A stretch of 64,000 bases of DNA from Actinacidiphila alni. GTDB taxonomy: Bacteria; Actinomycetota; Actinomycetes; Streptomycetales; Streptomycetaceae. Below are positions 63,286 to 64,000 of this stretch, one piece after another (position 1 is the first letter of the stretch; each line of letters starts with the position of its first letter). A program made the translations under genes and the position numbers. A model generated the notes under the pieces. It ran no database searches and was not told the DNA's origin. It worked only from the letters and a program-made list of their open reading frames with translations. The stretch lies in assembly GCF_900112845.1 (NCBI RefSeq), contig NZ_FONG01000002.1:124001-188000 (forward strand), given 5' to 3'.

Positions 63286-63735
63286 TCAGCCGTACATCCG
63301 GCGCATCGTGAAGTCGACCATCTGCTCCACCGCCTTGGCGTCGAAGACCATGCGATGCTGGCCGTCGATATCCAGGACGAAGCCGTAGCCGGTGGGCAGC
63401 AGGTCCAGCACCTCGGCGCCGGTGATCACGAAGTACTTCGACTCCTTGCCCGCGTACCGCCGCAGCTCCTTCAGGGAGGTGAACATCGGGATGACCGGCT
63501 GCTGGGTGTCGTGCAGCGCCAGGAAACCCGGATTCTCGCCGCGCGGGCAGTACACCTTCGACGTGGCGAAGATCGCCTGGAAGTCCTCGGCCGCCATCGA
63601 TCCCGTGGTGAAGGCGCGGACCGCGTCGGCCAGCGACGGCGGGGAGGGCTCCGGATAGCCACCGGGCATGGGTGCGGCACCCGGGCCGGGGCCGGGGCCG
63701 GGGCCGGTATTCACGCTCTGCTCGTAGCCGTACAC
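63286..63735 (-). CDS. SseB-family protein
   Basis: A 149-residue protein with an SseB N-terminal-like domain (ADAVRAFTTGSMAAEDFQAIFATSKVYCPRGE, FLALHDTQQPVIPMFTSLKELRRYA, GYGFVLDIDGQHRMVFDAKAVEQM). A run of PGPGPGPG lies near the start. SseB domains occur in secretion-associated and toxin-immunity settings, but streptomycete members have no proven role. The ATG at 63735 begins MYGYEQSVNTG. It is divergent from the acyl-CoA dehydrogenase gene. Confidence 0.85.
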   Translation of the reverse strand: MYGYEQSVNTGPGPGPGPGAAPMPGGYPEPSPPSLADAVRAFTTGSMAAEDFQAIFATSKVYCPRGENPGFLALHDTQQPVIPMFTSLKELRRYAGKESKYFVITGAEVLDLLPTGYGFVLDIDGQHRMVFDAKAVEQMVDFTMRRMYG

Positions 63736-63803
63736 GGCCCCAAGCGTAACGGCCCCCGGAACGAGGAAACGGTCACATCGGGCCGATCCGGGGTTGCTTC
63801 TTA

Positions 63804-63817
63804 TTACCGACGGGTAG
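63804..63817. promoter_or_regulatory. Fatty-acid regulator-like dyad upstream of the acyl-CoA dehydrogenase
   Basis: TTACCGACGGGTAG contains the dyad TACC-GACG-GGTA and lies in an AT-rich stretch about 46 bp before the ATG at 63863. Similar TACC/GGTA dyads are bound by TetR/FadR-type lipid regulators in actinobacteria; the match is by eye only. Confidence 0.45.
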
Positions 63818-63862
63818 CATTATTTTCTACGACCACCACACTTGCGATACGGAGCCGTCGTC

Positions 63863-64000
63863 ATGGGCCACTACAAGTCGAACCTCCGCGACATCGAGTT
63901 CAACCTCTTCGAGGTGCTCGGCCGCGACCAGCTCTACGGCACGGGTCCGTTCGCCGAGATGGACGTGGAGACCGCGAAGGACATCCTCGGCGAACTGGCG
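63863..64000 (+). CDS. Acyl-CoA dehydrogenase, N-terminal part only
   Basis: The visible 46 residues (MGHYKSNLRDIEFNLFEVLG, YGTGPFAEMDVETAKDIL) match the N-terminus of actinobacterial acyl-CoA dehydrogenases of fatty-acid beta-oxidation. The gene runs off the right edge. The ATG at 63863 has GGAG upstream. Confidence 0.85.
   Translation, partial: MGHYKSNLRDIEFNLFEVLGRDQLYGTGPFAEMDVETAKDILGELA

Overview
The window is actinobacterial and almost certainly from Streptomyces or a close relative. GC is very high, third codon positions are strongly GC-biased, GTG starts are frequent and many ORFs have long antisense shadows. The gene families are typical of the genus: SAV_915, DUF397, XRE/DUF5753 regulators, SigE-family sigma factors, SpoIIE-type phosphatases and a GH46 chitosanase. 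I saw no rRNA, tRNA, CRISPR array, transposase or phage module.

Layout. At 1-7.7 kb is an aerobic carbon monoxide dehydrogenase locus: coxM-coxS-coxL, an XdhC-YHS protein, a MoxR ATPase and a coxG that runs off the left edge, all on the minus strand, with an XdhC/CoxF gene diverging from it. At 7.7-14.5 kb are an intergenic repeat element, a MarR regulator, a PAP2-type membrane enzyme, a TetR/SDR gene pair that has lost both 5' ends, and a caspase-EF hand-beta-propeller protein. At 14.8-21.2 kb are a secreted beta-helix glycosidase, a permease, SAV_915 plus a lysA paralogue, and a zinc-free L33 gene with a Zur-like box. At 21.3-29.2 kb are a two-domain alpha/beta hydrolase with a divergent MerR regulator, a small antitoxin-like protein and a PemK/MazF-like toxin, two aldo/keto reductases, a formamidase-like enzyme and a possible IHF-like protein.

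At 29.2-38.3 kb, after a second repeat element, six minus-strand genes encode a MacAB-like exporter (adaptor, ATPase, permease), a DUF5666-like membrane protein and an OmpR-type two-component system. A lipoprotein with a duplicated module diverges from them. A methyltransferase with a strong palindromic operator follows. At 38.5-48.5 kb are a TerD-PD-(D/E)XK nuclease fusion, AhpD-like, SDR/XRE, GNAT, TetR, RbsD/FucU, chitosanase, DUF2277, methyltransferase/membrane protein and F420-type oxidoreductase genes. At 48.6-64 kb are an LCP cell-wall ligase, a WhiJ/AbaA-type regulatory trio sharing a TGCACGTGCA element, metG, an L,D-transpeptidase lipoprotein, a sigma/anti-sigma-like pair, aspS, a multidomain SpoIIE phosphatase, an acyltransferase, a pirin, an SseB protein and the start of an acyl-CoA dehydrogenase.

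The most unusual items are the TerD-nuclease fusion, the caspase-propeller protein, the WhiJ-type locus with its shared DNA motif, the double 5' deletion of the TetR/SDR pair, and the dispersed repeat whose core is inverted between terminal inverted repeats.
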